64,000 bases of DNA from Lysobacteraceae bacterium. Lineage in GTDB: Bacteria; Pseudomonadota; Gammaproteobacteria; Xanthomonadales; Xanthomonadaceae. Where the stretch lies: NCBI GenBank assembly GCA_024508915.1, contig JANINR010000146.1, forward strand, positions 30,018-94,017. Direction: 5' to 3'. This document shows positions 25,701 through 34,259 of this stretch, piece by piece. Below the pieces are notes generated by a model that saw only the letters and a list, made by a program, of their open reading frames with translations, ran no database searches and had not been told where the DNA came from. The stretch's first letter is position 1, and every line of letters starts with the position of its first letter. The translations under genes and the position numbers were made by a program.

Positions 25701-26496
25701 TGGAGCATTGCAGCGAGCCGCCGCGGTACACGTAGATGTCGGAATCGCCCGAGCCGCCGGAAGTGGCGACCTGGAGGGTGTCGACGCCGGAGGGGACGTC
25801 CACGGTCCAGCTCAGGTAGTTCGGGCTGTCGTTCGTCCGGCGCGCGAGCCCGGAGGCCGACAGCAGGGTCGCGTCCAGCGACAGCGGGCCCAGGTATTCG
25901 CTTCGCACCACGCGAGGCCCCGACACGCCGTCCCCCGAGACCTCCATGATCTGGTAGCGGTAGAAGTTGCTGGAACTCGTGTAGTTGGTGGCGCCGGCCT
26001 TGGGCACGTAGAACGTCTGCGTGCCACCGCAGACCTGGCGGTTGTTGCTGCCGTTGCGATCCACGTTGCGGCAGCTGGAGCTGTCGGACAGGTCGATGGT
26101 GCCGCTGGCAAGGCTCAGGTCGGCGTAGGCGGAGGTGAACGAGGTGCCGCCCGTCATGCGCGATCCGCTCGCCCCCATCCACGGGAGGTAGTTCTGCGCG
26201 GGGTTGTAGTAGATGGTGTTGTTGACGTACGACTTGTCGCTGACCGTGTCGGCGAGGCCGCTGCTCGACTCGTCGTCGGGCATCTTCTCGAACACCATCG
26301 AGCCCGAATCGTCGAGGATGAACATGACGTTGGCGGGCGGATACGCGGTACCGGTCTGCAGCGGCAGGTTCGGGATCGTCACCGCGTGGACCGGGGCGCC
26401 GGCCAGCGTGGCGAGGAAGGTCGCCATGAACGGCAACAGGCGCTGGAAGCGCGTGGGCGGTCGGTTCGTTCGCTTGTTCATGGCGGCTCGCCTCAT
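22723..26496 (-). CDS. pilY1: PilY1-like pilus tip adhesin
   Basis: About 1257 residues. Signal peptide FMATFLATLAGAPVHA, then a von Willebrand A-like N-terminal part with MIDAS motif ILDDSGSM near residue 60. The C-terminal third is the PilY1 beta-propeller (VGANDGMLHGFNALTGAELFAYVP, YFVDGPVVVSS). Calcium-binding loops of EF-hand type are DADGDGVPDA and DSNGDGKVDGDD. A middle insertion (about residues 200-350) resembles a pre-peptidase C-terminal beta domain (WTVDVPSGVDTLQVATSGGSGDSDIYVYRGG), an unusual addition. The ATG at 26496 overlaps the pilX stop (ATGA); the ATG at 26481 with GAGG upstream is an alternative. PilY1 regulates extension and retraction of type IV pili and surface sensing. 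Confidence 0.93.
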   Translation of the reverse strand: MRRAAMNKRTNRPPTRFQRLLPFMATFLATLAGAPVHAVTIPNLPLQTGTAYPPANVMFILDDSGSMVFEKMPDDESSSGLADTVSDKSYVNNTIYYNPAQNYLPWMGASGSRMTGGTSFTSAYADLSLASGTIDLSDSSSCRNVDRNGSNNRQVCGGTQTFYVPKAGATNYTSSSNFYRYQIMEVSGDGVSGPRVVRSEYLGPLSLDATLLSASGLARRTNDSPNYLSWTVDVPSGVDTLQVATSGGSGDSDIYVYRGGSLQCSNTQNGNNRSCSKNSPAAGTYEIRLLAASNYSNVSITASISGTDTRTGVANAGCSTSTSGNGWRNCSFTTPTGRSEADEQTNYATWFSYHRSRIKVAKSGASEAFGQLGSSIRVGYDSIWNRDSTTSGYFTSSVSTSASPAYKVPVGSDGGLFRGTNRSNWFTQLQGARGYNGTPLQGALQRAGRYFEDTGTNGPWGPGTGDSQLSCRQNFAILTTDGYWNSTQGYSAVGDADATDGAVIVSEDGKSSLQYKPVTPYKDNFKSGNTLFSKGNTLADVANYFWKRDLVTALANDVPTSTADPAFWQHMVTFGVSIGQQGRLNPKTDLQSITNGSKNWPDPTDTEDLDRIDDLWHASVNGHGNFVTATNPAEFVQGLIDALATVAQRLGSASNVTANSTSFQTDTRVYQASYVSGKWTGELAAYEVSAAGISTVDADGDGVPDAAWKASQHIPAYGTRKVFTWSGTNGTTFPTSAQSTALAKPSRPDISGGATTGDQNAAYLSGSRALEIANGGKLRDRDSLLGDIANSSPMYVKESETIYVGANDGMLHGFNALTGAELFAYVPAGLDFGQLGNLSDPQYSPNHQYFVDGPVVVSSTSQTPGKNYLLGTLGRGGRGIYSLDVTTPAAFSAASVLWDKTGSALGNDMGQVLGEPLVVTLNALDADGDKIQAAIVSNGINSPNGHAVLFILNLADGSVIRQLDTGIGSDNGLSAPRGADTDGDGDVDYVYAGDLKGNIWKFDLHATDSSTWNIAFSGSPFFTAKDAGGKAQPITAGLAIARDPATSKIWVFAGTGSFMTSADVSNDDVQSMYGLIDDAGAISGRTDLVERSIIVAKTQDGNDVRGFESASTLASGKRGWYVDLDNPTAGERVVSNPRVRGAVLLFASMIPPQENTCDAGGTGYVNAIDPFTGTSLGSAYFDSNGDGKVDGDDVVTAADGTVVPVGSIDLGVGMPTLPTLIDKLLVVGGSKGTLGSVVMNPQGGSARRISWREIMRD

Positions 26497-27086
26497 GGCA
26501 CCACGTAGGTCGACTGCAGGGTCACGTCGGCCCGGTCGGCCGCGGAACTCCTGGCGGTGATGCGGTAGATCGTCTCGTCGCCCGTGCACGTCGCATCGGG
26601 CGACACGTCGAGGTCGGTGGTGCAACTGCCGGTCGCGGGCAGGCCGGTCTGCAGCAGTTCCACCATGTACCTGGGCTGGCCCCCGACGTTCTCGACCGCG
26701 GTCGCGGCCTCGCGTGAATTCGCCTCCCAGTCGTCGTCGCCCCAGCGCGCGTTGTCCGCGGCGACGGTGGGATCCGGGACGCCGCAATAGCCCTGCCATT
26801 CGTCGCTGCCGCAGGTGCCGGCCGCGGGGAAGCCCGCCTTGTTGCGGGGATTTTCCGCCGCCTCGGCCTCGCCCTCGCGCAGCGCCGCTTCGGCGGCCTG
26901 GAAGGCCAGGCTGCGATCGGTGACGCTGGCGCTCATCCGCTGCTCGAGCACGGTGCCGCGCATCGCCGCGAGGGCGAGCAGCGTGATCACCACGAGGAGC
27001 ACCAGCACGACCGCCAGCGCGACACCCCGCTGCGTGCGCATCGGGGTCGGGCGCGCCCGGCGGGGAAGCGGGAGAAGAAGGCTCAT
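26493..27086 (-). CDS. pilX: PilX-like minor pilin
   Basis: 197 residues. A short basic leader ends TQRG and is followed by VALAVVLVLLVVITLLALAAMRGTVLEQRMSASVTDRSLAFQAAEAALREGE, the typical PilX N-terminus in which the usual pilin Glu5 is missing. Cysteines in GTCGSDEWQGYCG and later suggest disulfides. Its start overlaps the pilW stop by four bases (ATGA) and its stop overlaps pilY1 likewise, so the operon is translationally coupled. Confidence 0.92.
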   Translation of the reverse strand: MSLLLPLPRRARPTPMRTQRGVALAVVLVLLVVITLLALAAMRGTVLEQRMSASVTDRSLAFQAAEAALREGEAEAAENPRNKAGFPAAGTCGSDEWQGYCGVPDPTVAADNARWGDDDWEANSREAATAVENVGGQPRYMVELLQTGLPATGSCTTDLDVSPDATCTGDETIYRITARSSAADRADVTLQSTYVVP

Positions 27087-28096
27087 AGCGCGCGATTCCT
27101 CACAGTGACCACGTGCTCCAGCGTCCTTTCGATCGGATCGCCGTCCACCCGGTCGGTGCCCGACATCCGGAGCTGGATCCGCACGGCCACCACCTTGCTC
27201 CAGTCCGCGACGGATGCCGCGGCCACGTAACTGTCGCCGCCGTCGACCAGGTACGCGAGGTCGAGCCCAGTGGCGTCGGCGACGATCTCGTCCTCGGCCA
27301 GCGACAACGCCCCGGCCGTGTTGACCAGGCGGGTGCGGAACAGCGACTTGCCGCCCCGGGCGTTGTCGCCGATGTACCAGCGCACCGGCTGCACGACCGA
27401 CACGAGCCCGTTCTTCTGCGGCACCTGCGGCGGCAAGGGGATGAAGATATTCGGGTCGGACATGCTGTTGCCCGGCGATCCGGTCTCGGAGATGTTGATG
27501 GTGGTGCCGGACGCGCTGGTGGCCTGGAAGATCGCGCCTTCGGGGCTGCGCTTGTCTTCAGTCGTCGCGTCGTAGTAGCCGAAGTCGCAGACCATCAGCA
27601 GGTCGCCGGCCGCGATGCCGTCGACGTTGTTGACTGCCAGGTCCAGCGGCAGGCTGCCGTCGGCGGGCGTCGCGGTGACCACGGTGGGGATGACCGCGGG
27701 CGGCAGGGCCGCGATCAGCTGCAGGGCATCACCGTCGGCGTTGGAGTAGCCCAGGAAACTGGTGTTGGCCCACTCTTCAGTTGGATTGGCGCCGGCGCCG
27801 TGCGCAGTCCACCACTCGGTGGAGTCGACGATGTTGTTCAGGTCCGTCTCGTTCGAACACGGGATCATGCCGGCCGCGCGGATGTCGCGGGCCATGAATT
27901 CGAACGCGGTGCGGGCGTTCTCCTGCAGGCGCCCGATGCTTTCGGTGGCCAGGTAGGTCTGGCGGTTGCTCAGGAACACGGCCATCGCCGCGCCCGCGAC
28001 GATCAGCCCGAGCACGAGCGAGACCATCAGCTCCACGAGGGTCACGCCGCGCGCGGCGCCGCGGGCCGGGCCGGCCTGTCGGATGCGCGCGCTCAT
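27083..28096 (-). CDS. pilW: PilW-like minor pilin
   Basis: 337 residues from the ATG at 28096, which overlaps the pilV stop (ATGA); the longer track frame is not used. Leader MSARIRQAGPARGAARG is cleaved before VTLVELMVSLVLGLIVAGAAMAVFLSNRQTYLATESIGRLQENARTAFEFMARDIRAAGMIPC, characteristic of PilW. Part of the minor-pilin priming complex with FimT, PilV, PilX, PilY1 and PilE. Confidence 0.92.
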   Translation of the reverse strand: MSARIRQAGPARGAARGVTLVELMVSLVLGLIVAGAAMAVFLSNRQTYLATESIGRLQENARTAFEFMARDIRAAGMIPCSNETDLNNIVDSTEWWTAHGAGANPTEEWANTSFLGYSNADGDALQLIAALPPAVIPTVVTATPADGSLPLDLAVNNVDGIAAGDLLMVCDFGYYDATTEDKRSPEGAIFQATSASGTTINISETGSPGNSMSDPNIFIPLPPQVPQKNGLVSVVQPVRWYIGDNARGGKSLFRTRLVNTAGALSLAEDEIVADATGLDLAYLVDGGDSYVAAASVADWSKVVAVRIQLRMSGTDRVDGDPIERTLEHVVTVRNRAL

Positions 28097-28551
28097 AGCC
28101 GGGTCACCGTTTCCATCTTCTCGGTGGCCTCGCCGCCGGCTCGGGTGTCGTCCCATTGCACGATGATCTTGCAGGTCTCGCCGCCGCAACCGACGATCTG
28201 GCCGCAGGCCGTCGGCCCCATCCCTGCGTGGATCGCGTTGATCCAGTCGCGCTGGTCGCGGGTGACGAGGTTGGTGCCGGTCGGCGCGTTGCAGGTCATC
28301 GCCGCCAGGTCGTAGCCGCCGTTGGCGGCCACCTGGTAGTTCGCGCGCATCCGCTCGAGGATGGCGTAGGTCGCGATCGCCGCGTCGCTGCGTTCCGACG
28401 CGCTCTGGCTGTTGCGCAGCGTCGTCGCCTGCATCGCGGCGATGCCGAGCAGGCCGAACGCCAGGATCGCGACCGCGACCAGGACCTCGATCAGTCCCAC
28501 GCCCGCGGCGGCGCGGGCACGGGGACCATGCGTGTCAGCTGCAAGCCGCAT
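28093..28551 (-). CDS. pilV: PilV-like minor pilin
   Basis: 152 residues. Basic leader ends RAAAG and is cleaved before VGLIEVLVAVAILAFGLLGIAAMQATTLRNSQSASERSDA, the PilV pattern. GGAG stands 7 bases before the ATG at 28551. The start overlaps fimT by 17 bases. The cysteines near the end (CGQIVGCGGETCKIIVQW) are typical. Confidence 0.92.
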   Translation of the reverse strand: MRLAADTHGPRARAAAGVGLIEVLVAVAILAFGLLGIAAMQATTLRNSQSASERSDAAIATYAILERMRANYQVAANGGYDLAAMTCNAPTGTNLVTRDQRDWINAIHAGMGPTACGQIVGCGGETCKIIVQWDDTRAGGEATEKMETVTRL

Positions 28552-29086
28552 CGTGCGTCTCCGGGGTGCGGACCATGGTGCCGCCGGTGGTGATCTCCAG
28601 GCAGCGCACGTTGGTCGTGGGCCGCGTCGTGTCGATGCGCAACCGGACGCGGCCCGCGGTCACGAGCGTGCCCGCGCTGTCGCGCGCCAGGCCGTCGGAT
28701 CGGTAGGAGACGAACGTGTCGCCGCCGATCTCAAGGTTGCCGGGCAGGCTGGCGTTGCGGAGCAGCGTGTCGCCGACCTTGTCGAAGTCGCCGTCGGCAT
28801 TCGCATCCACGAAAGTGATGAAGCCGTCGATGTCCGCGGTGGCGCAGGTCGCATCGATGCCGGCGTTGGCGTTGGCGCTGGCACAGACGGCCACGCGCCG
28901 GTTGCGGCGGATCGCTTCCATCCGCGCGGTCTGCAGGCTCGCCACCAGCTCGTTGGCGGCGCCGGCGAGGCGGTTGCCGTTGACCAGCGACTGGAACCCG
29001 GGCACCGCCGCGGCCACGACGATGGCGGCCACGGCCAGCGTGACCATCAATTCCACCATCGTGAATCCGCGCGCTCGCGCCCGCAT
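28535..29086 (-). CDS. fimT: FimT/GspH-like minor pilin
   Basis: 183 residues from the ATG at 29086, which has GGAGGAA 5 bases upstream; the track start at 29203 is too early. Leader MRARARG, then FTMVELMVTLAVAAIVVAAAVPGFQSLVNGNRLAGAANELVASLQTARMEAIRRNRRVAVC, the FimT/GspH signature. First gene of the minor-pilin operon, 181 bases downstream of ppnN, with a palindrome cluster in the gap. FimT proteins in related bacteria bind DNA during uptake; whether this one does is unknown. Confidence 0.93.
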   Translation of the reverse strand: MRARARGFTMVELMVTLAVAAIVVAAAVPGFQSLVNGNRLAGAANELVASLQTARMEAIRRNRRVAVCASANANAGIDATCATADIDGFITFVDANADGDFDKVGDTLLRNASLPGNLEIGGDTFVSYRSDGLARDSAGTLVTAGRVRLRIDTTRPTTNVRCLEITTGGTMVRTPETHDAACS

Positions 29087-29179
29087 GGCGTTCCTCCCCG
29101 TCCGTGGCCCAATGTCGGCCGGCGACACCCCCTCGGGCAAGCCCGTCGGCGACGAACGGCGCGTCGGACGGGACAGGCG

Positions 29180-29204
29180 CGTCACGGGCGTGACGCCCGT
29201 CACG
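29180..29204. promoter_or_regulatory. Overlapping GTGACG/CGTCAC palindromes ahead of the pilin operon
   Basis: CGTCACGGGCGTGACGCCCGTCACG holds two overlapping perfect palindromes: GTCACG-GG-CGTGAC and CGTGACG-CC-CGTCACG. They lie about 95-120 bases before the fimT ATG, after the ppnN stop. This could be an operator with three half-sites or a hairpin ending the ppnN transcript; there is no T tract. Confidence 0.45.
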
Positions 29205-29267
29205 TCGCCGGCGCGGCGCCAAGGGGGCGCGAACGCGGAGGTCAGCCGGGCATCGACCGGCCCGGCG

Positions 29268-30692
29268 TCAGGCGACGATCTCGTAGCAGGGCTTGTACTC
29301 GCCGGCGATCTTCATGCGCCGCTGCTCGACGAAGGCGCGCAGCAGCGCATCAAGCGCCTGCATCATGTCGCGGTCGCCGTGGATCTGGTACGGGCCCAGT
29401 TCCTCGACGCGGCGCATGCCCTCTTCCTTGACGTTGCCGGCGACGATGCCGGAGAACGCGCGCCGCAGGTCCGCAGCGAGTTCGTGCGGCTTGCGCCCGT
29501 GGTGCAGGTCCAGCGCCGCCATGGCTTCGTGCGTGGGGACGAAGGGTTGCTGGAACGCCAGCGGGATGTCGAGCGACCAGTTGAAGAAGAACGAGTCCTT
29601 CTGCTCGATGCGGTACCTGCGGACCTTGTCGATGCCGTCGGCCATCGCCCGCGCGACCTCCGCCGGGTCGCCGATGACGATGCGGTAGCGCGCGGCGGCC
29701 GCGTCGCCGAGGGTGAGCCGGATGAACGCGTCGATCTGCTCGAAGTACGGCGCCGCCGCGGTCGGCCCGGTGAGCACCAGCGGGAACGGCAGCTTCGCGT
29801 TCTCCTCGCGCAGCAGGATGCCCAGCAGGTACAGGATCTCCTCGGCCGTGCCGACGCCGCCCGCGAAGACGATGATGCCGTGGCCCAGGCGCACGAACGC
29901 CTCGAGGCGCTTCTCGATGTCCGGCATGATCACCAGGTGGTTCACGATCGGGTTCGGCGATTCCGCCGCGATGATGCCCGGCTCGGTGATGCCGATGTAG
30001 CGGCTGTGGCGGCGGCGCTGCTTGGCGTGCGCGATCGTCGCGCCCTTCATCGGGCCCTTCATCGCGCCGGGCCCGCAGCCCGTGCAGATGTCGAGGCCGC
30101 GCAGCCCGAGCTGGTAGCCGACGTCCTTGGTGTACATGTATTCGTCGCGGCTGATCGAGTGGCCGCCCCAGCACACGACGAGGTTGGGGTCCGACGGCTG
30201 CAGCACGCGCGCGTTGCGCAGCAGGCGGAACACCGCGTCGCTGATGCCGGCGGACGTGTCGAGCTCGCTCTCGTATTCGGGCGCGAGCTCGATCGCCGTG
30301 TACACGAGGTCGCGCACGACCGCCGCGAGCAGCTCGGCGACGCCGCGGATGATCTGCCCGTCGACGAAGGCCATCGCCGGCGCGTTGAGCAGGTCCAGGC
30401 GCAGGCCGCGGTCGAGCTGGTGCACCTGGATGTCGAAATCGGGATAGAGCTCGCGCGCCGCGCGCGGATCGTCGGACGTGCTGCCGGTGGTGAGCACGGC
30501 CAGCGCGCAGCGCCGCAGCAGCTCGTGCATGCCGCCCGCGGAGGCGTCGCGAAGGCGCTGCACCTCCTCGCGCGAAAGCACGTCGAGGCCGCCGCGCGGG
30601 AAGATGCTGGCGTCGACGGTGGGCAGCTTGGGGGTCACTGGCGTGGCGGGGGCTGGGATGGCGCCGTGCGGCGCATGGCTGTCGTCGTTCAT
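29268..30692 (-). CDS. ppnN: Pyrimidine/purine nucleotide 5'-monophosphate nucleosidase
   Basis: 474 residues, the length of E. coli PpnN (YgdH). The central LOG fold carries GLDICTGCGPGAMKGPMKGA and the PGGxGTxxE-like motif FAGGVGTAEEILYLLGILL. The N- and C-terminal extensions (VLTTGSTSDDPRAARELYPDFDIQVHQLDRG; FSGIVAGNVKEEGMRRVEELGPYQIHGDRDMM) are specific to PpnN and form the (p)ppGpp-responsive part in E. coli. It splits nucleoside monophosphates to base and ribose 5-phosphate. The minor-pilin operon follows on the same strand. Confidence 0.93.
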   Translation of the reverse strand: MNDDSHAPHGAIPAPATPVTPKLPTVDASIFPRGGLDVLSREEVQRLRDASAGGMHELLRRCALAVLTTGSTSDDPRAARELYPDFDIQVHQLDRGLRLDLLNAPAMAFVDGQIIRGVAELLAAVVRDLVYTAIELAPEYESELDTSAGISDAVFRLLRNARVLQPSDPNLVVCWGGHSISRDEYMYTKDVGYQLGLRGLDICTGCGPGAMKGPMKGATIAHAKQRRRHSRYIGITEPGIIAAESPNPIVNHLVIMPDIEKRLEAFVRLGHGIIVFAGGVGTAEEILYLLGILLREENAKLPFPLVLTGPTAAAPYFEQIDAFIRLTLGDAAAARYRIVIGDPAEVARAMADGIDKVRRYRIEQKDSFFFNWSLDIPLAFQQPFVPTHEAMAALDLHHGRKPHELAADLRRAFSGIVAGNVKEEGMRRVEELGPYQIHGDRDMMQALDALLRAFVEQRRMKIAGEYKPCYEIVA

Positions 30693-30741
30693 AGGCCGCC
30701 GAGTCTACTCCAGCCCCGCCGACGACCCGGCGCCGGGCGCG

Positions 30742-30773
30742 AAAAAAAAGACGGCCGGGTCGCCCCGGCCGTC
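30742..30773 (-). terminator. Terminator of the Oar receptor gene
   Basis: Minus strand GACGGCCGGG, tetraloop GCGA, CCCGGCCGTC followed by eight T. It is a perfect 10-bp stem 24 bases after the receptor stop. Confidence 0.95.
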
Positions 30774-30797
30774 CTTCGCAGCGCCGATCCTCGCGGA

Positions 30798-33700
30798 TCA
30801 GAACTCGTACTTGAAGCCCACCTGCAGCGACCACTGCGAGATGCCCTGGTCGAAGCCGTCGGCGTCGCCGTTGGCCACGGTGATGTTGTCGCCCCAGCGG
30901 CTGCCCTTCGAACGGAAGGAACCGTCGTTGTTGAACGAGGAATCGCGGTAGCTGTAGACGTACTTGTGGGTCACCGGGTCGATGCCGACCAGGGTCGCCG
31001 CGCGGCTGTCGGCGAAGAAGCCGTAGTCCATCACGTCGCCCCACTTCTTGTTGAGCAGGTTGCCGACGTTCTGGATGTCCACCCAGAGCTGCGACTTGTG
31101 GCCCTTGAAGAAGCCCGGGAGCTCCTGGCTCAGGCGCAGGTCGAAGGTGTTGACCCAGCCCGCGCGGAAGGCGTTGGCCGGCGCGTAGGTGCCCGCGTAG
31201 CGCGACAGGAGCGCGTTGCTGTCGATCCACTCGAAGAACGAGGCTTCCATCGCCGCGTCGGCGACGTACTTGCCGCCCACGATCGTGCCGAACAGCACGT
31301 CGCCCTTGCCCGACGGCACGTAGAACAGGTCGTTCGCGGTGCGGGTGTCGCCGTTCGCGTCGTTGGAGTACACGAAGCTGTACGGGCGGCCGCTGCGGCC
31401 CTCGTAGACCAGGCCCACGTGGGTGTTGTAGTCGCCGAAGAGCTTGTGGTTCCAGTCGAGCGAGCCGCTGATCCGGTCCTTGATCTCGTAGCGCGCGGTC
31501 CGGGTGACGTCTTCGCCGCTGTTGAACGAGTACTGGTAGGTGTAGCCGGAGCTCGCCGTCGAGCTGGTCAGCGACCCGACCTCGGTGGCATTGGTGTAGG
31601 TGTAGCCCAGGCTCCAGGACCAGTCGCTGTCCGTGCTCCACGGCTTGGTCAGCGAGACCGTCAGCTGCTGGCTCTCGCCCTTGTCCGTGTTGTTGATCAG
31701 GTACACGTTGTTGTAGGCGGCGTTGCGGCCGAAGCGCTGGGTGCCGCTGCTGAACAGCGTGACGTTCGGGTTGTAGTACAGCTGGCGGCCGTCCGGACCG
31801 GCGAAGCCCGGGCCCAGGTTCAGCGCCTGGTAGTACAGGCCGGTCTTGGTGTCGGTCAGCAGCACTTCCGCCGAGAACACGGTGTCCATCCAGCCGGTCT
31901 CGGTCTCGAACGCCAGGTTGGCCTTCCAGATCGACGGCAGGTCGAAGTCCTTGCCAGTGAGCGACAGGTCATAGACGGTCGAACCGGCGCCGGTCGGCTG
32001 GTTCTGGTTGTTGCCGTCCGGGCTGAACGGCAGCGCCGGGAACAGCACGCCGGCGCAGCTGCCGGTGCCGACATGCGCGTCGGGGTGCTGGTCGCAGGCG
32101 TTGCGCAGCTGCTGCGTGTACGCCACGTAGTTGTGGTAGGCGGCGTTCGCGTAGCTGTTGCTCAGCCACACCTGCGGGGCGTCGCCCTGGAACAGGCCGA
32201 TGCCGCCGCGCAGCTGCATCTGGCGGTCGGTGTCGAAGGTGTAGTTGAAGCCGAAGCGCGGCTGGATCAGGAAGCTGCCGCTGAACACCTTGCTGTTGTC
32301 GTAGCCGGAGGTGCCGGTCGTCGCCCAGACCACGCTCTCCACGCCGTCGACGTGCGGCGGCGCGTGGTCGACGCTCGGCTTGTCGGCGCGCAGGCCCAGG
32401 GTCAGGGTCAGGTTGCTGTTGACGTACCAGGTGTCCTGCAGGAACAGGCCGAGGTTGCGGTTGTGGTACGCGGCGGCGATGGAGTTCGGCGAGGTCTCGG
32501 CGTTCCAGTCGTAGCGGCTCCACTTGCCGGCCGCGAAGTTGTCGAGGCCGAAGAACTGGTAGACGCCGAACGAGTTGCGGCCGAAGTAGTTGTAGATCTC
32601 GTTGTCGCTCCACTGGGCGCCGAACTTCAGGTCGTGGTCGCCCATGGTGAGGGTGCCCGCGCCGTAGAAGTCCCAGGTCTTCGTGCTGAGGATGTTGTTC
32701 TGGGAGTTCGCTTCGGTGCCGAGGTACAGGATGTCGCCGGACGGCGCGTTCTCGTTGCCGCCGAAGTAGATCGCGATGCTGGGCGCGTTGGTCGGGATCT
32801 CGCGGACCGCCGAGTAGTCGCGGAAGGACGCCTTGAACTCGGTGGAGAAGTTCTCGGTCCAGTCGCTGAACAGCTGGCCGACGTAGCTCTCGACCGACTT
32901 GGCGTGCTGGTACCAGTAGGAGCTCAGCGACACGGTGCTCGAGCCGATGCCGTTGATGCGCAGCTTGCTCTGGTCGAGCTTGCTGTAGCGGAAGCTGGCG
33001 CGCTGCGCATCGCTGATGTTCCAGTCGAGCTTCAGCGCGTACTCTTCGAGGTTGGTGTCGCCGTTGCTCTCCAGCGAGCCGGCGTCGATGCCGTAGCCCG
33101 CGGCGATCTGCTGCGCGCGCGCGACGTCGGCCATGGTCACGCCGTTGTCGCCGAGCGGGGTGGTGCTGAGGTCGAAGCCGGGCGCCTTCTGCTCGAACTT
33201 CTCGTAGTTGGCGAAGAAGAACAGGCGATCCTTGAGGATCGGGCCGCCGAAGGTGGCGCCGTAGGTCTGTTCCTTGGTGAAGCCGTTGAACTCGTCGCCG
33301 AACGGGTTCTTGCCGAACCAGTCGCCGTCGCGGAAGGTGCCGTAGACCGAGCCGTGGAACTCGTTGGTGCCCGACTTGGTCACCGCGTTGACGTTGGCGC
33401 CCGCGGCGCCGGCGATGGTGACGTCGTAGTTCGACAGGTTGACGTCGATCGCCTCGATCGCTTCCAGCGAGACCGGCTGGCGGCGGGTCGGCATGTTGTT
33501 GCCTTCCAGGCCGAAGGTGTCGCTCGCGGAGACGCCGTCGATGCTGATCGAGTTGAAGCGCGGGTTCTGGCCGCCGGCCGACATCGAGCCGGAGGCGCGG
33601 TCGATGAAGGCGACGCGCGGATCCAGGCGCATGTAGTCCTGGATGTTGCCGTTCACCGACGGCAGCGCCTCGATGGTGTGCTGGTCGACGCTGGTGCCCG

Positions 33701-34127
33701 AGCCCATCTTGGTCGAGCTGAAGACGCTCGAACCGCCGGAGACGCCGACGACCGAGACGGTGCCCAGCGTGGTGACGTCGGCCTGCAGCGCGGCGTTGAC
33801 GGTGCTGGTCTTGTTGAGGTCGAGGTAGATGCCGGTCTCGGTGTCGGCGCCCGCGCCGGCCTTCATGACCGTGATCGTGTACGGACCGCCCACGCGCAGG
33901 CCGCGCGCGGCGTAGCGGCCGTTCGCATCGGTGGTGACGCGGCTGATCGTGCCGGACTCGACGTGGGTGATGGTCACTTCCGCGCCAGCGACGGGCTGGC
34001 CGTCGGTACCGGTCACGGTGCCGCCGACGCCGGCGGACGTGCTCTGCGCGAACACGGGAGCGGCGGCCAGCGCGGCCACCAGGGCGAGCGACAGCTTCGA
34101 CAGCCGTGCACGATTGCGATGGGTCAT
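30798..34127 (-). CDS. Oar-like TonB-dependent outer-membrane receptor
   Basis: 1109 residues. Signal peptide MTHRNRARLSKLSLALVAALAAAPVFAQ; an N-terminal carboxypeptidase-regulatory-like domain (about residues 30-120, VGGTVTGTDGQPVAGAEVTITHVESG). Then comes the plug domain (LPSVNGNIQDYMRLDPRVAFIDR...FNSISIDGVSASDTFGLEGNNMPTRRQPVSLEAIEAIDVNLSNYDVTIAGAAGANVNAVTKSGTNEFHGS) and a 22-stranded barrel ending in LQVGFKYEF, the C-terminal aromatic needed for outer-membrane assembly. It is related to Myxococcus Oar; in Xanthomonadaceae such receptors are linked to peptide or protein uptake and vesicles. Substrate not deducible. GAGG stands 8 bases before the ATG. It is a single-gene unit with a strong terminator; a GTTAA/TTAAC repeat lies about 135 bases upstream. 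Confidence 0.9.
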   Translation of the reverse strand: MTHRNRARLSKLSLALVAALAAAPVFAQSTSAGVGGTVTGTDGQPVAGAEVTITHVESGTISRVTTDANGRYAARGLRVGGPYTITVMKAGAGADTETGIYLDLNKTSTVNAALQADVTTLGTVSVVGVSGGSSVFSSTKMGSGTSVDQHTIEALPSVNGNIQDYMRLDPRVAFIDRASGSMSAGGQNPRFNSISIDGVSASDTFGLEGNNMPTRRQPVSLEAIEAIDVNLSNYDVTIAGAAGANVNAVTKSGTNEFHGSVYGTFRDGDWFGKNPFGDEFNGFTKEQTYGATFGGPILKDRLFFFANYEKFEQKAPGFDLSTTPLGDNGVTMADVARAQQIAAGYGIDAGSLESNGDTNLEEYALKLDWNISDAQRASFRYSKLDQSKLRINGIGSSTVSLSSYWYQHAKSVESYVGQLFSDWTENFSTEFKASFRDYSAVREIPTNAPSIAIYFGGNENAPSGDILYLGTEANSQNNILSTKTWDFYGAGTLTMGDHDLKFGAQWSDNEIYNYFGRNSFGVYQFFGLDNFAAGKWSRYDWNAETSPNSIAAAYHNRNLGLFLQDTWYVNSNLTLTLGLRADKPSVDHAPPHVDGVESVVWATTGTSGYDNSKVFSGSFLIQPRFGFNYTFDTDRQMQLRGGIGLFQGDAPQVWLSNSYANAAYHNYVAYTQQLRNACDQHPDAHVGTGSCAGVLFPALPFSPDGNNQNQPTGAGSTVYDLSLTGKDFDLPSIWKANLAFETETGWMDTVFSAEVLLTDTKTGLYYQALNLGPGFAGPDGRQLYYNPNVTLFSSGTQRFGRNAAYNNVYLINNTDKGESQQLTVSLTKPWSTDSDWSWSLGYTYTNATEVGSLTSSTASSGYTYQYSFNSGEDVTRTARYEIKDRISGSLDWNHKLFGDYNTHVGLVYEGRSGRPYSFVYSNDANGDTRTANDLFYVPSGKGDVLFGTIVGGKYVADAAMEASFFEWIDSNALLSRYAGTYAPANAFRAGWVNTFDLRLSQELPGFFKGHKSQLWVDIQNVGNLLNKKWGDVMDYGFFADSRAATLVGIDPVTHKYVYSYRDSSFNNDGSFRSKGSRWGDNITVANGDADGFDQGISQWSLQVGFKYEF

Positions 34128-34259
34128 CTCGGTTACCTCAGATGAAATGGTGAAAGAGGAAGGTCAGGTACGGCGGACGGCGAGAGCCGACCGTCCGCTG
34201 GATGCGCGGCGCCGGCTGTGTTTTCGGGTATTCCCCCGGCCCATGCGCAGCCGCATGGG

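Noticed and set aside
29100-29267. Cyclic di-GMP riboswitch before the pilin operon
   Set aside because: No GEMM consensus; the structure is explained by the GTGACG palindromes.
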